From positions 1 through 44,928 of the forward strand of contig JAFGPY010000381.1 of the NCBI GenBank assembly GCA_016935955.1: DNA of 44,928 nt, given 5' to 3'. The stretch comes from Planctomycetota bacterium. Its GTDB lineage: Bacteria; Planctomycetota; Phycisphaerae; FEN-1346; JAACEH01. The position numbers were made by a program, and so were the translations under genes. Under the pieces are notes generated by a model, which was given only the letters and a program-made list of their open reading frames with translations, was not told the DNA's origin and made no database searches. Positions 34,632 to 42,711 of the stretch are shown piece after piece (the stretch's first letter is position 1; every line of letters begins with the position of its first letter).

Positions 34632-35051
34632 ATGTGGCGTTCGCTATTGGTCCGTGAGCGGTGCGTTCTGATAGTAGGGATAGGGATTGTCGCTGTGAGT
34701 GTTGCTGCGGCGTACGGCGCGACTATCGAATCGTCGCTATGCACATGGACGGAATGGATGGATTGTCGACCAGCCGCAACTCCGGCTCCATTTGCCGGGT
34801 GCACTGGACGTCCCGAGACCAGCTGTGGCGGCACCGTGTGCTACAACTGTGACGGAAGTTGGGAAGAGGGCCATAAATTTTGCTTTACCATATATAGTGA
34901 GGAAGGGTGGACGTGTAATGCTTTAGGGAACCCGTTGTCCTGTGGCGACATGTGGCGGCGCTCTTGCTACTGGACCGGGGACTCTTGCCTGTGCAGAAGC
35001 ACCGGCGGAACAAAGGAAGGTGGTTGTACTCTTTCCGAATGCGACGAATAG
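34632..35051 (+). CDS. Secreted 14-cysteine protein, second paralogue
   Basis: 139 residues from the ATG at 34632, with AAAGGAG at 34618-34624. The signal peptide ends at about SVAAAYG, and the mature part starts ATIESSLC. The framework matches the first paralogue: PAPFAGC, GRPETSC, CYNCDGSWEEG, GNPLSCGDMWRRSCYW, then CLCRSTGGTKEGGCTLSEC. Spacing between cysteines varies only in short loops, while residues around GSWE, GNPL.CG..W.RSC and GGTKEGGC are fixed. It lies 206 bp after the first paralogue, in a gap where I see no other gene. Confidence 0.8.
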   Translation: MWRSLLVRERCVLIVGIGIVAVSVAAAYGATIESSLCTWTEWMDCRPAATPAPFAGCTGRPETSCGGTVCYNCDGSWEEGHKFCFTIYSEEGWTCNALGNPLSCGDMWRRSCYWTGDSCLCRSTGGTKEGGCTLSECDE

Positions 35052-35140
35052 CGACTGTGTGGAGGAGTGCCTGCTGGTCGTTTTGAGTGAGTGACGCGGC
35101 GACACGGTTCGTAGTGTGGTGCAAGACAGGGGGATCTGAC

Positions 35141-35569
35141 GTGAACAAGAAACCGCAATGGGTCAGTGTGATGTGCCTGCTTGCCTGTCTGTTGGTGTCT
35201 GGTCTTTGGCTGGAGACGATGTACGCGTCGACCACCATTGAATCGGCTGAGTGTGTGCCCGTGGCGGACAACTGTGGTGGTGTGTCTGTTCCCGCTCCCT
35301 TCTCTGGCTGCGTTGGACGACCGGAGGCTTCGTGCCAGGGGACTACGTGCTACAATTGTGACGGCTCTTGGGAAGAGCTTCACTGGGCGTGTGTGACGAC
35401 CTACAGCACTGTGTATGCTGGTTGTGAGGCAACTGGTAACCCACTCATATGTGGTAGCCTTTGGCAAAGATCGTGCTATTGGTACGATGAAGTCAACCAG
35501 TGCGCTTGTCGGACGAGTGGCGGCACAAAGCAGGGAGCCTGCACGTATATCGAGTGTACCCCATACTGA
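35141..35569 (+). CDS. Secreted 14-cysteine protein, third paralogue
   Basis: 142 residues from a GTG at 35141 with GGGGGA upstream; the frame is open further left but without a ribosome site. The signal peptide runs to about LWLETMYA, and the mature part starts STTIESAEC. It has the same 14 cysteines, with PAPFSGC, GRPEASC, CYNCDGSWEEL, GNPLICGSLWQRSCYW and CACRTSGGTKQGAC. Two extra cysteines lie inside the signal peptide and would be removed with it. It is 89 bp after the second paralogue and 74 bp before the membrane-anchored protein gene. Confidence 0.8.
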   Translation: MNKKPQWVSVMCLLACLLVSGLWLETMYASTTIESAECVPVADNCGGVSVPAPFSGCVGRPEASCQGTTCYNCDGSWEELHWACVTTYSTVYAGCEATGNPLICGSLWQRSCYWYDEVNQCACRTSGGTKQGACTYIECTPY

Positions 35570-35643
35570 TGGGGCAACTGTGCGGCGCCATTGGGCGGAT
35601 TGCCTGTAGTATCATGCGCGCGAGACAATGGGAAGGACACGCA

Positions 35644-36858
35644 ATGATGATGCGGATCCTGACGACATCATTGTTTATTGCTCTTATTCCGGCCACGCTT
35701 CTGTTTGCACAGATGCCGAAGCTCGACCGTGGAGTCTTTCAGGAAATGAGTCAACAGGAAAGGATTGCTGTTGTCCTTGCAGCTCTTCGCATTCGAGAAT
35801 CACGCTTGCGCAACTTCTCTTACGAAATGACGGAAAGGTCACATAACATCGACGTGGCCAGCGGAAATCAGACACGCGTGTTCGAGCATAATGCTTGTAC
35901 CATGAGACGAAAAGATGAGGGGCTGTACTTCCGTGTCACGAAAACGAGTCTGGACGGAGCGGACAAAGGCACGTTCGCAACCCACTGGGATGGCTCGGTG
36001 TCCAGGTCATTGACCCGCCGACCTGAGCACAAGAATCCTCGTGGTCTTATCTGGGACACTGAGAGCAACAACTTTTCCTATTACAGGTACAACGCCATCC
36101 TGGGTACGAATGTCAGGGCGGGCGCGGGCGGACAGGCTCTTACCGCCGTCGAATGGCTTGAGAATGGAGTTGCCGAGGAGAAGCCCATCGACGTGGGCTG
36201 GGTTGAACAGGAAGACCGCCAAGTGATCAGTGTGAAGATTCCGCTTGGCGACGGCATCCACTGGCGGTACTGCTTCGATCCGAATCGCGACTTCATGCCT
36301 GTTCTTGTCGAATTTGAGGCGCGGCAAGGCAATAACCGTGACTATGAGACCACGCAAGTCACGCATGCAAAGAGCGTCGATGGATTCTGGGTGCCGATGA
36401 GCGCGATCTGTTCGTCCGGGACCACGTCATCTGCCGAACAGACCGAGATTGTCTACGAGGTCAGCGAGTTTGTGCGAGGGGCCGTGAAGGACGAGGACCT
36501 GAAGATTGCCTTTCCGCCAGGTACCGAGGTTGTCGATGCCATTCGGAAACTGGCTTACCGTGTCTTGCCCGACGGACGCTGCAACATGCTGCCGTTTGCC
36601 GACGCGGAGACCGGTGAGGTACTTGATCCGAGGGAAACGCCGCTTGACGAAGCCCTGGAGATTGCGCAGGTCGGCCACGCTGCCGAATCGGTTCCCATGA
36701 ATCCGAAGAAGGCCGACGTCGCGCAGAATCCTTTTCCGGCCAACACGAGGTCTCCCGGCAGGTCATGTCTCTGGGCGTCTATAGCCGCTGTGGGACTCGT
36801 ACTGATGTTGATTGGTGTCAGGGCCCTACGGGCTCGCAGCCGTTGCGACTCCCACTGA
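35644..36858 (+). CDS. Signal-peptide protein with C-terminal membrane anchor, LolA-like in outline
   Basis: 404 residues from the ATG at 35644, which has AAGGAC upstream. The signal peptide is MRILTTSLFIALIPATLLFAQ. The body is beta-rich, with an opening helix (ERIAVVLAALRIRESRLRNFSYEM) followed by strands, as in LolA/outer-membrane-lipoprotein-carrier-like planctomycetal proteins; this likeness is general, not motif-based. A single membrane helix (LWASIAAVGLVLMLIGVRAL) and a basic tail close it. It is thus a periplasmic domain tethered at its C-terminus. It is last in the co-directional run that starts with the DUF1573 gene. Function unknown. Confidence 0.68.
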   Translation: MMMRILTTSLFIALIPATLLFAQMPKLDRGVFQEMSQQERIAVVLAALRIRESRLRNFSYEMTERSHNIDVASGNQTRVFEHNACTMRRKDEGLYFRVTKTSLDGADKGTFATHWDGSVSRSLTRRPEHKNPRGLIWDTESNNFSYYRYNAILGTNVRAGAGGQALTAVEWLENGVAEEKPIDVGWVEQEDRQVISVKIPLGDGIHWRYCFDPNRDFMPVLVEFEARQGNNRDYETTQVTHAKSVDGFWVPMSAICSSGTTSSAEQTEIVYEVSEFVRGAVKDEDLKIAFPPGTEVVDAIRKLAYRVLPDGRCNMLPFADAETGEVLDPRETPLDEALEIAQVGHAAESVPMNPKKADVAQNPFPANTRSPGRSCLWASIAAVGLVLMLIGVRALRARSRCDSH

Positions 36859-36860
36859 TC

Positions 36861-36895
36861 ATCCGGTTGCCTGTTGGGCTGTGCCCAGACCGGAT
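36861..36895. terminator. Hairpin between convergent genes
   Basis: Stem ATCCGGT (36861-36867) / ACCGGAT (36889-36895) with an inner GGGC/GCCC pairing, directly after the stop of the preceding gene. No T run follows, so it may end transcription only weakly. Confidence 0.4.
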
Positions 36896-36986
36896 TGATG
36901 CCGGCTTCCGTCCTATCTGACAGCAGACTTGCCCTTGTGGAGCTTCTCGATTGCCATCATAAGGAGCGATGCCGGATGACGGCACT

Positions 36987-38975
36987 CTACCTGCCGCCCA
37001 GTTTGGCTGTCACCTCGCCGGCCACGGTGTAGAGCTGGGCGTTGCGATCCTGCCAGCCGGAAGCGACGAACCACGCGTTGCCGGCCTTGGCGTCCCACTC
37101 CTTTCGCATGGCGTACATGTCGCGGTAGGCCGGCACGAGGCCGTGCTCCATCGCCGCATCGTCAGCCCCGCGGCCCTTCCAGAGGGCGACCAGCCGCTCG
37201 TCGAGAATCTTCTGGGCCTTCTCGGCCAGGTCCTTGCCGAGCTTGTTGCGCAGGGCGTTGTCGGTCAGCGCCAGTTCGATCGCGATGCGGGCCTCGCATT
37301 CCTGGATGCCTTCGGTGAACGTCTCGAGCCGCGCGGTGCCCACCGGACCGTCCGGGCCCGGGGCCAGGAGCCAGGCGGTGACGTTCATGCTGTGCCAGTA
37401 GCTCTGCGGGTAGCGGTCGGTGACCGTGCCGACGCGACGGCCGCGCTTGTCCTTGATTGTGAACCAGAAGTCCGCCCCGACGCGGGCCAGTCCGCGCTGG
37501 TTGCCCGTGATGTTGGCCTCGGCCTCGCCGCGGATCGTGACCATCGACTGCGTGTTGAAGTACTGGAACCGCCAGTACTGGGCGTGGAGCATCTCCTTCT
37601 GCCAGCCGTAGCACCGACCGTTGGCCGGATTGATCGTGTACTGGAAGTCCAGGGCTACGGCCGTGTAGCCGACCGAGGCGACGCCCTCCAGCTCGCGCGA
37701 GCCGTCTTTCTTGGTGCCGAAGAGCCACCGGGCATGGTGCGAGGCCGATGTCCAGGGCAGGTCGCCGGTGAACTCTTTCAGGGCCGTCAACTGGCTCTTC
37801 GACGGGCGCCAGTCGGACGCCACGCCGAGCATCATGGCCTTGTCGAGCCCGCGCTTGGCCATCCGCTGGCGCAACTGTTTCCAGAATGGACCCCAGACGG
37901 CCTTGCCCTCCGGGCTGTCGTAGTGCGGCAGAAAACCTTTGGTCGTCTTGCCCGTTGCCGGATCGACGATCGTCACCGGCACGCCCTTGCGTCCCTCGGC
38001 CACGCGGGCTTCGAACTTCTCCAGCTCGTAACTCTTGTTGTCGCGCTGCCGCTTCATGAAGTCCTCGTCGGGAGGAGCCACGAAGACGTCCCACGCGTAG
38101 AAGATCACCTGCTTGGGCTTGCCCATGTTCTCCACGGCGGTGTCGAGGTAGCGGTCCATGGCCGAGAAGTCGGGTTCGAAGCCGCCGCCTTTCTTGACCC
38201 AGCGGACCATGCTTTCGCTGTTGCCCATGTTGGTTTCGGCGATGAGCGGGACGTAGACCGTGCGGGTGCCGGTTCCCGACATGAGCCGCATGGATTGGGC
38301 GATCATGGCCCAGTGCTTGTCGGACCAGAGCGGCACGTCGTACTCCGACGCCAGGGTGTCGGGCGACTGAACCATCTCGATCCAGGTCCGGTAGTTCTGC
38401 GGGTCGGGCAGCGTCCAGTCTTGTACCTTGAGCGTCACCGGAATGCGAATCGGCTGCGCGCCCGTGGCGGCAATGGCCAACTGGCCGGTGTAGGAACCGG
38501 CCTTGGCCTCCTTGGGCACGGCGACGGTCACCCAGACCGGCACGGTCGTCTGTCCCTCGGGCGGTGACTTCAGCAGGATGTCGCGTCCCGGCGGGCGGTG
38601 CCAGTTGCCGATGGACTCTTCCCAGCCGACGGCATAGCGAACGGTTGCCGCCGAGGACGGAATCGTGGCCCCATCTTGCTTCAGGTCGCTCATGAGTGCC
38701 TTCAGCCCTTCGATGGGCTGACCGGAAGTCGCGATGACCTTGCCCGAGAAGGTTCCGTTGCGGGTGCCGGTGATGGTTATCTCGCAGCGACCGCCCGGGT
38801 CGAGTTCAGCCTGGTCGTTGATGTCGCCGCCGTAGACCTTGAGGTCGCCGGCCGCACGTGCCTGGGCCGCAAGGGGGCCGGCCAGGCAGGCCAGGACAAG
38901 TGCCGCGGCACAAACCCGGACAGCCCCAGGCTTGGCCCATTCCGCAACCGCCCATCGTCGTGTCAATCGTGTCAT
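36987..38975 (-). CDS. Secreted glycoside-hydrolase-like protein (DUF4091-type architecture)
   Basis: 662 residues from the ATG at about 38975, with AAAGGAG eight bases upstream; the frame continues left without a ribosome site. The signal peptide reaches about LACLAGPLAAQARA. An N-terminal beta domain (to about 200) ends in WVTVAVPKEAKAGSYTGQLAIAA...VQDWTLPD, as in planctomycetal DUF4091/DUF6067 glycosidase-like proteins. A TIM-barrel-like region follows (YVPLIAETNMGN, VIFYAWDVFVAPPDEDF, LDKAMMLGVASDWRPSK), then an aromatic C-terminal half. The catalytic acids are not certain. It is probably involved in polysaccharide use. It is transcribed divergently from the dockerin protein gene at 39290. 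Confidence 0.75.
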   Translation of the reverse strand: MTRLTRRWAVAEWAKPGAVRVCAAALVLACLAGPLAAQARAAGDLKVYGGDINDQAELDPGGRCEITITGTRNGTFSGKVIATSGQPIEGLKALMSDLKQDGATIPSSAATVRYAVGWEESIGNWHRPPGRDILLKSPPEGQTTVPVWVTVAVPKEAKAGSYTGQLAIAATGAQPIRIPVTLKVQDWTLPDPQNYRTWIEMVQSPDTLASEYDVPLWSDKHWAMIAQSMRLMSGTGTRTVYVPLIAETNMGNSESMVRWVKKGGGFEPDFSAMDRYLDTAVENMGKPKQVIFYAWDVFVAPPDEDFMKRQRDNKSYELEKFEARVAEGRKGVPVTIVDPATGKTTKGFLPHYDSPEGKAVWGPFWKQLRQRMAKRGLDKAMMLGVASDWRPSKSQLTALKEFTGDLPWTSASHHARWLFGTKKDGSRELEGVASVGYTAVALDFQYTINPANGRCYGWQKEMLHAQYWRFQYFNTQSMVTIRGEAEANITGNQRGLARVGADFWFTIKDKRGRRVGTVTDRYPQSYWHSMNVTAWLLAPGPDGPVGTARLETFTEGIQECEARIAIELALTDNALRNKLGKDLAEKAQKILDERLVALWKGRGADDAAMEHGLVPAYRDMYAMRKEWDAKAGNAWFVASGWQDRNAQLYTVAGEVTAKLGGR

Positions 38976-39143
38976 GGTCCCAGCTCCTTTAGATTTGAAA
39001 GACCGCATGTGGGGTGTCAGCCGTCGAGGTGCGGACTCCGAATCGTTGAACCCCGCATGGGCCGCGCCGCGCCGGAAGAAAACGGGCCTTGGCGGCCTGA
39101 GGGGCCAGGTATTGGGCAGGGCGGGGGCTCGGGTGCATGGCAT

Positions 39144-39172
39144 TTGACATCGGCATGTTTTTGGGGTAATCT
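39144..39172 (+). promoter_or_regulatory. Candidate promoter of the dockerin protein gene
   Basis: Perfect TTGACA at 39144-39149, a 17-bp spacer and a weak -10 TAATCT at 39167-39172. It lies in the 314-bp divergent region between the genes at 38975 and 39290; I see nothing else there. Confidence 0.45.
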
Positions 39173-39289
39173 TGCGGTAGTCGGCAGTGTGAAGGCGGTG
39201 ACTCCCTGTCAACGTATCGGTGTTTCAAGCGGCACAGAACGGGTAGTCTGTGCAAGTGGGTTCGGCAACTCCGCGTGGGGGGATCGACG

Positions 39290-40687
39290 ATGAAGCGTCC
39301 GTTTCAAGTTGTTGTGGCGTGCCCGGTCGTTGCAGCCCTGGTGCTCTGCATGGCGACTGCCGCTCAGGCGGCCGGACCGCTCATCATCAACCACGAGGAC
39401 TGCGTCATCACGGCCGTCCCGCAGGCCGATATCCAGCGGGCCAAGGACAATCTGCACATTGCCTATGGCCACACCTCGCACGGCAGCCAGTTGACCACCG
39501 GCATGACGCCCATGGACGCCTTCATGCAGACCCGCTACGGCACGCCTGCGGGTCTCTACACCTGGACCGACGGCGGCACGGGCGACACGCTGGACATCGA
39601 CGATTCGCCCTTCTCCGGGGCCAGCGACCTGGGCAACCCCAACTACACCGCCTGGGAGCCGGCCACCAGGACCTACCTGGCCAGCCATCCCAACTGCAAC
39701 GTCATCATCTGGTCGTGGTGCGGCCAGGTGTCGTCGGCCACCCAGGCCAACATCGCCACCTACCTGAGCCTGATGACCGGCCTGGAGAACGATTTCCCCA
39801 ACGTCAAGTTCGTCTACATGACCGGCCACCTCGACGGCAGCGGGGCCACGGGCAACCTGAATGTCCGCAACCAGCAGATTCGGGACTACTGCACCGCCAA
39901 CAACAAGATCCTCTACGACTTCGCCGACATCGAAAGCTACGATCCCGACGGCCTGACGCACTACATGCCGCTGCTGTGCAACGACAACTGCGACTACGAC
40001 AGCGACGGCAACGGCACGCGCGACCGCAACTGGGCCACGGTCTGGCAGAACGCCCATCCCGGCGAGTGGTACAGTTGCTCTGCGGCCCACACGCAGCCGC
40101 TCAACGGCAACCGCAAAGCCTATGCGGCCTGGGCCCTGTGGGCGGCTCTGGCACGGGCCGACGAGGTCACGATCACCAAGTGGGAACTGCTGGCCGCACA
40201 CGGCGCCGCCGGAACCCTGGGCGCCGAGATCAGCGACAACGGCGTGGAGGCCAGAGGGCAGGGCATCACGCAGTTGCGGCTCACGTTCGACAATCCGCTG
40301 AATCCCGCGACCGTGAACAGCGGTTCGGTCATAGTGACGGGCCAGACGACAAGCGGCTGCACACTCGAGAGCGGCAACCGCGTCCTTGTGGCGACTTTGG
40401 CTGCCGCCCTGCCGAATGCGGCGCGCTACACGGCCTCGCTCAGCGCCTCGGTCCGAGGTGAAGGCGACACCGACGTGGTCGGCGACACGAGCCTCGTCTT
40501 CGGCGTGCTGGCCGGCGACGTGGATGGCAACGAGACGGTCAGTGCCCTAGACATAGTGGCCATTCGCGCCAAGGCCGGCCAGGCCCTGGACGGATCGACG
40601 GTTCGTTACGACGTGGACTGCTCGGGGGCTATCACGTCCGACGACATGAGGTCGCTTCGTTCGCAACTGGGTCAGGCCCTGCCGTAG
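39290..40687 (+). CDS. Secreted protein with unknown N-terminal domain and dockerin-like C-terminus
   Basis: 465 residues from the ATG at 39290, with GGGGGGA seven bases upstream. The signal peptide is KRPFQVVVACPVVAALVLCMATAAQA. The main domain (about 30-290) contains HIAYGHTSHGSQLTTGM, VIIWSWCGQVSS, VKFVYMTGHLDGSG and a late YSCSAAHTQPLNG. The order of a histidine loop near the start and a WCGQ strand is reminiscent of SGNH-type hydrolases, but I cannot confirm this. A short beta domain of Big type follows (TQLRLTFDNPLNPATVNSGSVIV). Two dockerin-like calcium loops (GDVDGNETVSALDIVAIRA and YDVDCSGAITSDDMRSLRS) end the protein. Confidence 0.78.
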   Translation: MKRPFQVVVACPVVAALVLCMATAAQAAGPLIINHEDCVITAVPQADIQRAKDNLHIAYGHTSHGSQLTTGMTPMDAFMQTRYGTPAGLYTWTDGGTGDTLDIDDSPFSGASDLGNPNYTAWEPATRTYLASHPNCNVIIWSWCGQVSSATQANIATYLSLMTGLENDFPNVKFVYMTGHLDGSGATGNLNVRNQQIRDYCTANNKILYDFADIESYDPDGLTHYMPLLCNDNCDYDSDGNGTRDRNWATVWQNAHPGEWYSCSAAHTQPLNGNRKAYAAWALWAALARADEVTITKWELLAAHGAAGTLGAEISDNGVEARGQGITQLRLTFDNPLNPATVNSGSVIVTGQTTSGCTLESGNRVLVATLAAALPNAARYTASLSASVRGEGDTDVVGDTSLVFGVLAGDVDGNETVSALDIVAIRAKAGQALDGSTVRYDVDCSGAITSDDMRSLRSQLGQALP

Positions 40688-40700
40688 CCGCGGCGGCCTG

Positions 40701-41126
40701 TCAATCGGTCCCGTGTGATTCGAGTTCGCGGATGCGGTTCTCGGCTTCGCGGATCTGGGCCGACATCACGTCCCGCAGACCGATCACCCCGATCAGGGCC
40801 TCATCCTCCATGACCGCCAGGTGACGGAACTTTTCGCGCGTCAGCCGCAGACCGCAATCGTGGACCGCGTCCTCAAGTCGGCAGCTCTTGATGGGCGACG
40901 ACATGACCTCCGCCAGTCGCACCGAGTGCGGGTCCAGTCCCTTGGCCACGACACGCTTCAGCAGGTCGCGCTCGGTGAAGATGCCCTTGACCTGGTCGCC
41001 GTCCTTGATGATCACCGAGCCGACGTCCGCCTGGTTCATCATCCGGGCCGCATCGGCCACCGTCGTGTCGGGCGGAGCCACGATCACGTCCGGCCCCTTG
41101 ACCATCAGAATGTCTTCGACTTTCAT
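40701..41126 (-). CDS. CBS-pair protein (first of two paralogues)
   Basis: 141 residues from the ATG at 41126, with AAGGAG upstream. It consists of two CBS motifs in tandem (VEDILMVKGPDVIVAPPDTTV...GSVIIKD, GIFTERDLLKRVV; then VMSSPIKSCRLEDAV...LAVMEDEALIGVIGLRDVM) and nothing else. Such pairs bind adenine nucleotides and act as regulatory modules; the partner is unknown. It is clearly paralogous to the protein at 43659-44117. A 7-bp hairpin GTCCGGT/ACCGGAC (41167-41186) lies upstream of its start. It converges on the dockerin gene, 13 bp between stops. Confidence 0.88.
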   Translation of the reverse strand: MKVEDILMVKGPDVIVAPPDTTVADAARMMNQADVGSVIIKDGDQVKGIFTERDLLKRVVAKGLDPHSVRLAEVMSSPIKSCRLEDAVHDCGLRLTREKFRHLAVMEDEALIGVIGLRDVMSAQIREAENRIRELESHGTD

Positions 41127-41322
41127 CACACCTGCTCCTTGCCGTGATTGTGTTCCGATTCGGGCCGTCCGGTGCAGCGACCGGACGCCGTGCTGCCCCT
41201 GAAGGTATATCGGCAAACCGGAGGGATTGTCGCCACACGGACCCTCCCGGTGGAAGCCGGCCGGACGCGGCGGCTGGGCAGGTGGGGCACGCCATGCGCA
41301 ATGCGGGCCGTGCGAGTCTCGT

Positions 41323-41459
41323 CTAGCAGCCCGTTGAAGAAGTCAAAGCCTATTGTAGCACGCCCGCCCTCGGGCGTGACGCAAGGCGGCAAACAACCCT
41401 TTGTGTCCGTGCTCCCCGGCCGAGGGCGGCCGGGCTACATTTCCTCAACGGGCTGCTAG
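41323..41459. mobile_element. 137-bp MITE-like element with perfect 15-bp terminal inverted repeats
   Basis: CTAGCAGCCCGTTGA at 41323-41337 is exactly inverted at 41445-41459 (TCAACGGGCTGCTAG). The interior has a second, imperfect inverted pair: TGTAGCACGCCCGCCCTCGG near the left and its near-complement ending in CGGGCTACA near the right. No open frame inside is convincing. Any target duplication would be CTAG or shorter and cannot be told from the repeat itself. The size and structure are those of a non-autonomous element. From memory the terminal sequence recurs in planctomycetal genomes; that needs a search. Confidence 0.72.
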
Positions 41460-41469
41460 GATTCGGTGG

Positions 41470-41508
41470 GCGCAGAAGAACGCCCCGCAGAGTTCGTCTG
41501 CGAGGCGT
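41470..41508 (-). terminator. Terminator of the PEP-CTERM gene
   Basis: Read on the minus strand: ACGCC-T-CGCAGA pairs with TCTGCG-G-GGCGT (41508-41497 with 41491-41480), one mismatch and a five-base loop, followed by TTCTTCTG. It lies 32 bp after the stop at 41540. Confidence 0.6.
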
Positions 41509-41539
41509 GTTGCTGGTCCGTGTCCTGAAGAAGTTGGGG

Positions 41540-42196
41540 CTATTTGCGGCGACGGCTGGCGAGCACCACAAGCCCGACGCCCAACACCGAAGCGGCCGCC
41601 GGTTCGGGGATGAAGATCGGCTCCACGGTCAAGTTGTCCACGTACATGCTGTTGCTCAGCACAGAGCTGTAGCCGCGGAACATGATCGACATGAACGAGT
41701 CGCCGTCGCTCGCCTCGAACTCGACCGTGACGTATTGCGGCGCAGAAGCCGTTCCCCAGAAGGCGCTGGCTTCGCCGACGAAGTCGCCCAGGCCGAAGAC
41801 GCTGCTGTAGGCTTTTATGTAGGCTGTGTCGCTGTCCTGGCCGAAGTCAGTCATCTGAAGCCGCACGTAGGTGACCGGTATGGAGAACGTGGCGATGAAC
41901 CAGCCGTCCGTCGCGTCCTCGTATCCGTACCACGGATCCAGTGCCCGGCCGCCCCATGAGGCGTCGAAGGCAGGCTGCGTCACTTCGACAACGTCAAAGC
42001 TGTCCCCGTCGGTACGCGAGATGATCACGCTCAGAAGGCCGACGTGGCATTCCAGGACGTTGTATGTCCCCGGATGGATGAAGCGTTCGCTGCTGGCCTC
42101 GAACTCCTCGAAGTCAAACAGGACCGCGTCGGCACGAACGGTTGCCGCCCCCGTCAGGATACTCACAACGATCACGAGCAGAGCCGCATGACGCAT
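41540..42196 (-). CDS. Secreted PEP-CTERM sorting-domain protein
   Basis: 218 residues from the ATG at 42196, with AAGGGGGA seven bases upstream. The signal peptide is RHAALLVIVVSILTGAATVRA. The body is a beta-sandwich-like domain rich in acidic and aromatic residues (FDFEEFE, VTYVRLQMTDFGQDSDTAYIKAY, YSSVLSNSMYVDNLTVEPIF). The end is a textbook PEP-CTERM signal: IPEPAAAS, a hydrophobic helix VLGVGLVVLA and SRRRK. Such proteins are cut and attached by an exosortase (EpsH/XrtA family), which is not in this window. The N-terminal domain may bind carbohydrate; this is a guess from its fold-like pattern. Confidence 0.85.
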   Translation of the reverse strand: MRHAALLVIVVSILTGAATVRADAVLFDFEEFEASSERFIHPGTYNVLECHVGLLSVIISRTDGDSFDVVEVTQPAFDASWGGRALDPWYGYEDATDGWFIATFSIPVTYVRLQMTDFGQDSDTAYIKAYSSVFGLGDFVGEASAFWGTASAPQYVTVEFEASDGDSFMSIMFRGYSSVLSNSMYVDNLTVEPIFIPEPAAASVLGVGLVVLASRRRK

Positions 42197-42671
42197 TGCT
42201 CGTTCCCCCTTCAGCGTTTTGTGCCGGTCTCTCAATCCCCGCAACCTGGTTCAGCCCCGCGCTTTCACCTGCGGCTCAGTCCGGCATTCCCCAATCCCAA
42301 ACGGTACCTCGCCAAGAGCCTCCCTTCTCCCGCGTCCCGCATTTCCTGTCAGTATACCGCGAGCGGCGTAGGCGGCGAGTCCCTTTTTCCTCAGTCGTTG
42401 TATATTGCAAACGTTGTGCCAATAGCGTGTGGTGTGTGGTTCGTGGATGGAAGTGGCTGTTAAAGCGTGGCTTACGAGTCCGTGTTGCGACTGGGCAACA
42501 TCCTGGAAGAAACGGCATTGCGTTGTGGCAACATCGGTTTTGTGGTCCTGCCGCAACCGAAAGGGGGGCGGAGTGGCATCCACGGCGGCCTCCGCCATTT
42601 CGGTTTGCCGGAACGCGGGGGAGCCCGTACCATGGGCCCGACAGGCGTGGGCGGTCGCCAGGGGAATCCTG
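42197..42671. other. Intergenic region before the ECF sigma gene
   Basis: Divergent region with no gene I trust. It contains a -10-like TATACT on the minus strand that could serve the PEP-CTERM gene, two imperfect copies of a GTTGC..GGCAACATC motif (about 42483-42534), and a stem GGCGGAG (42567-42573) / CTCCGCC (42590-42596). The ECF-type promoter at its right end is listed separately. Confidence 0.35.
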
Positions 42672-42699
42672 GGAACCGCTGAGCCCCTTTCACCGACCT
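42672..42699 (+). promoter_or_regulatory. ECF-type promoter directly before the ECF sigma gene
   Basis: GGAACC at 42672-42677, 16 bp, then CGACCT at 42694-42699, close to the GGAAC...CGTC form recognised by many ECF sigma factors. It ends 12 bp before the sigma start codon, so the sigma factor may activate its own gene. Confidence 0.45.
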
Positions 42700-42711
42700 A
42701 CTGTGTGGAAC

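Noticed and set aside
36969..38567. 532-codon plus-strand open frame
   Set aside because: It is antisense to the glycosidase-like gene; the Val/Gly/His-rich product shows no signal or motif.
42467..42682. 71-codon frame before the ECF sigma gene
   Set aside because: It overlaps a hairpin and repeat-like sequence, has no ribosome site, and ends inside the ECF promoter.
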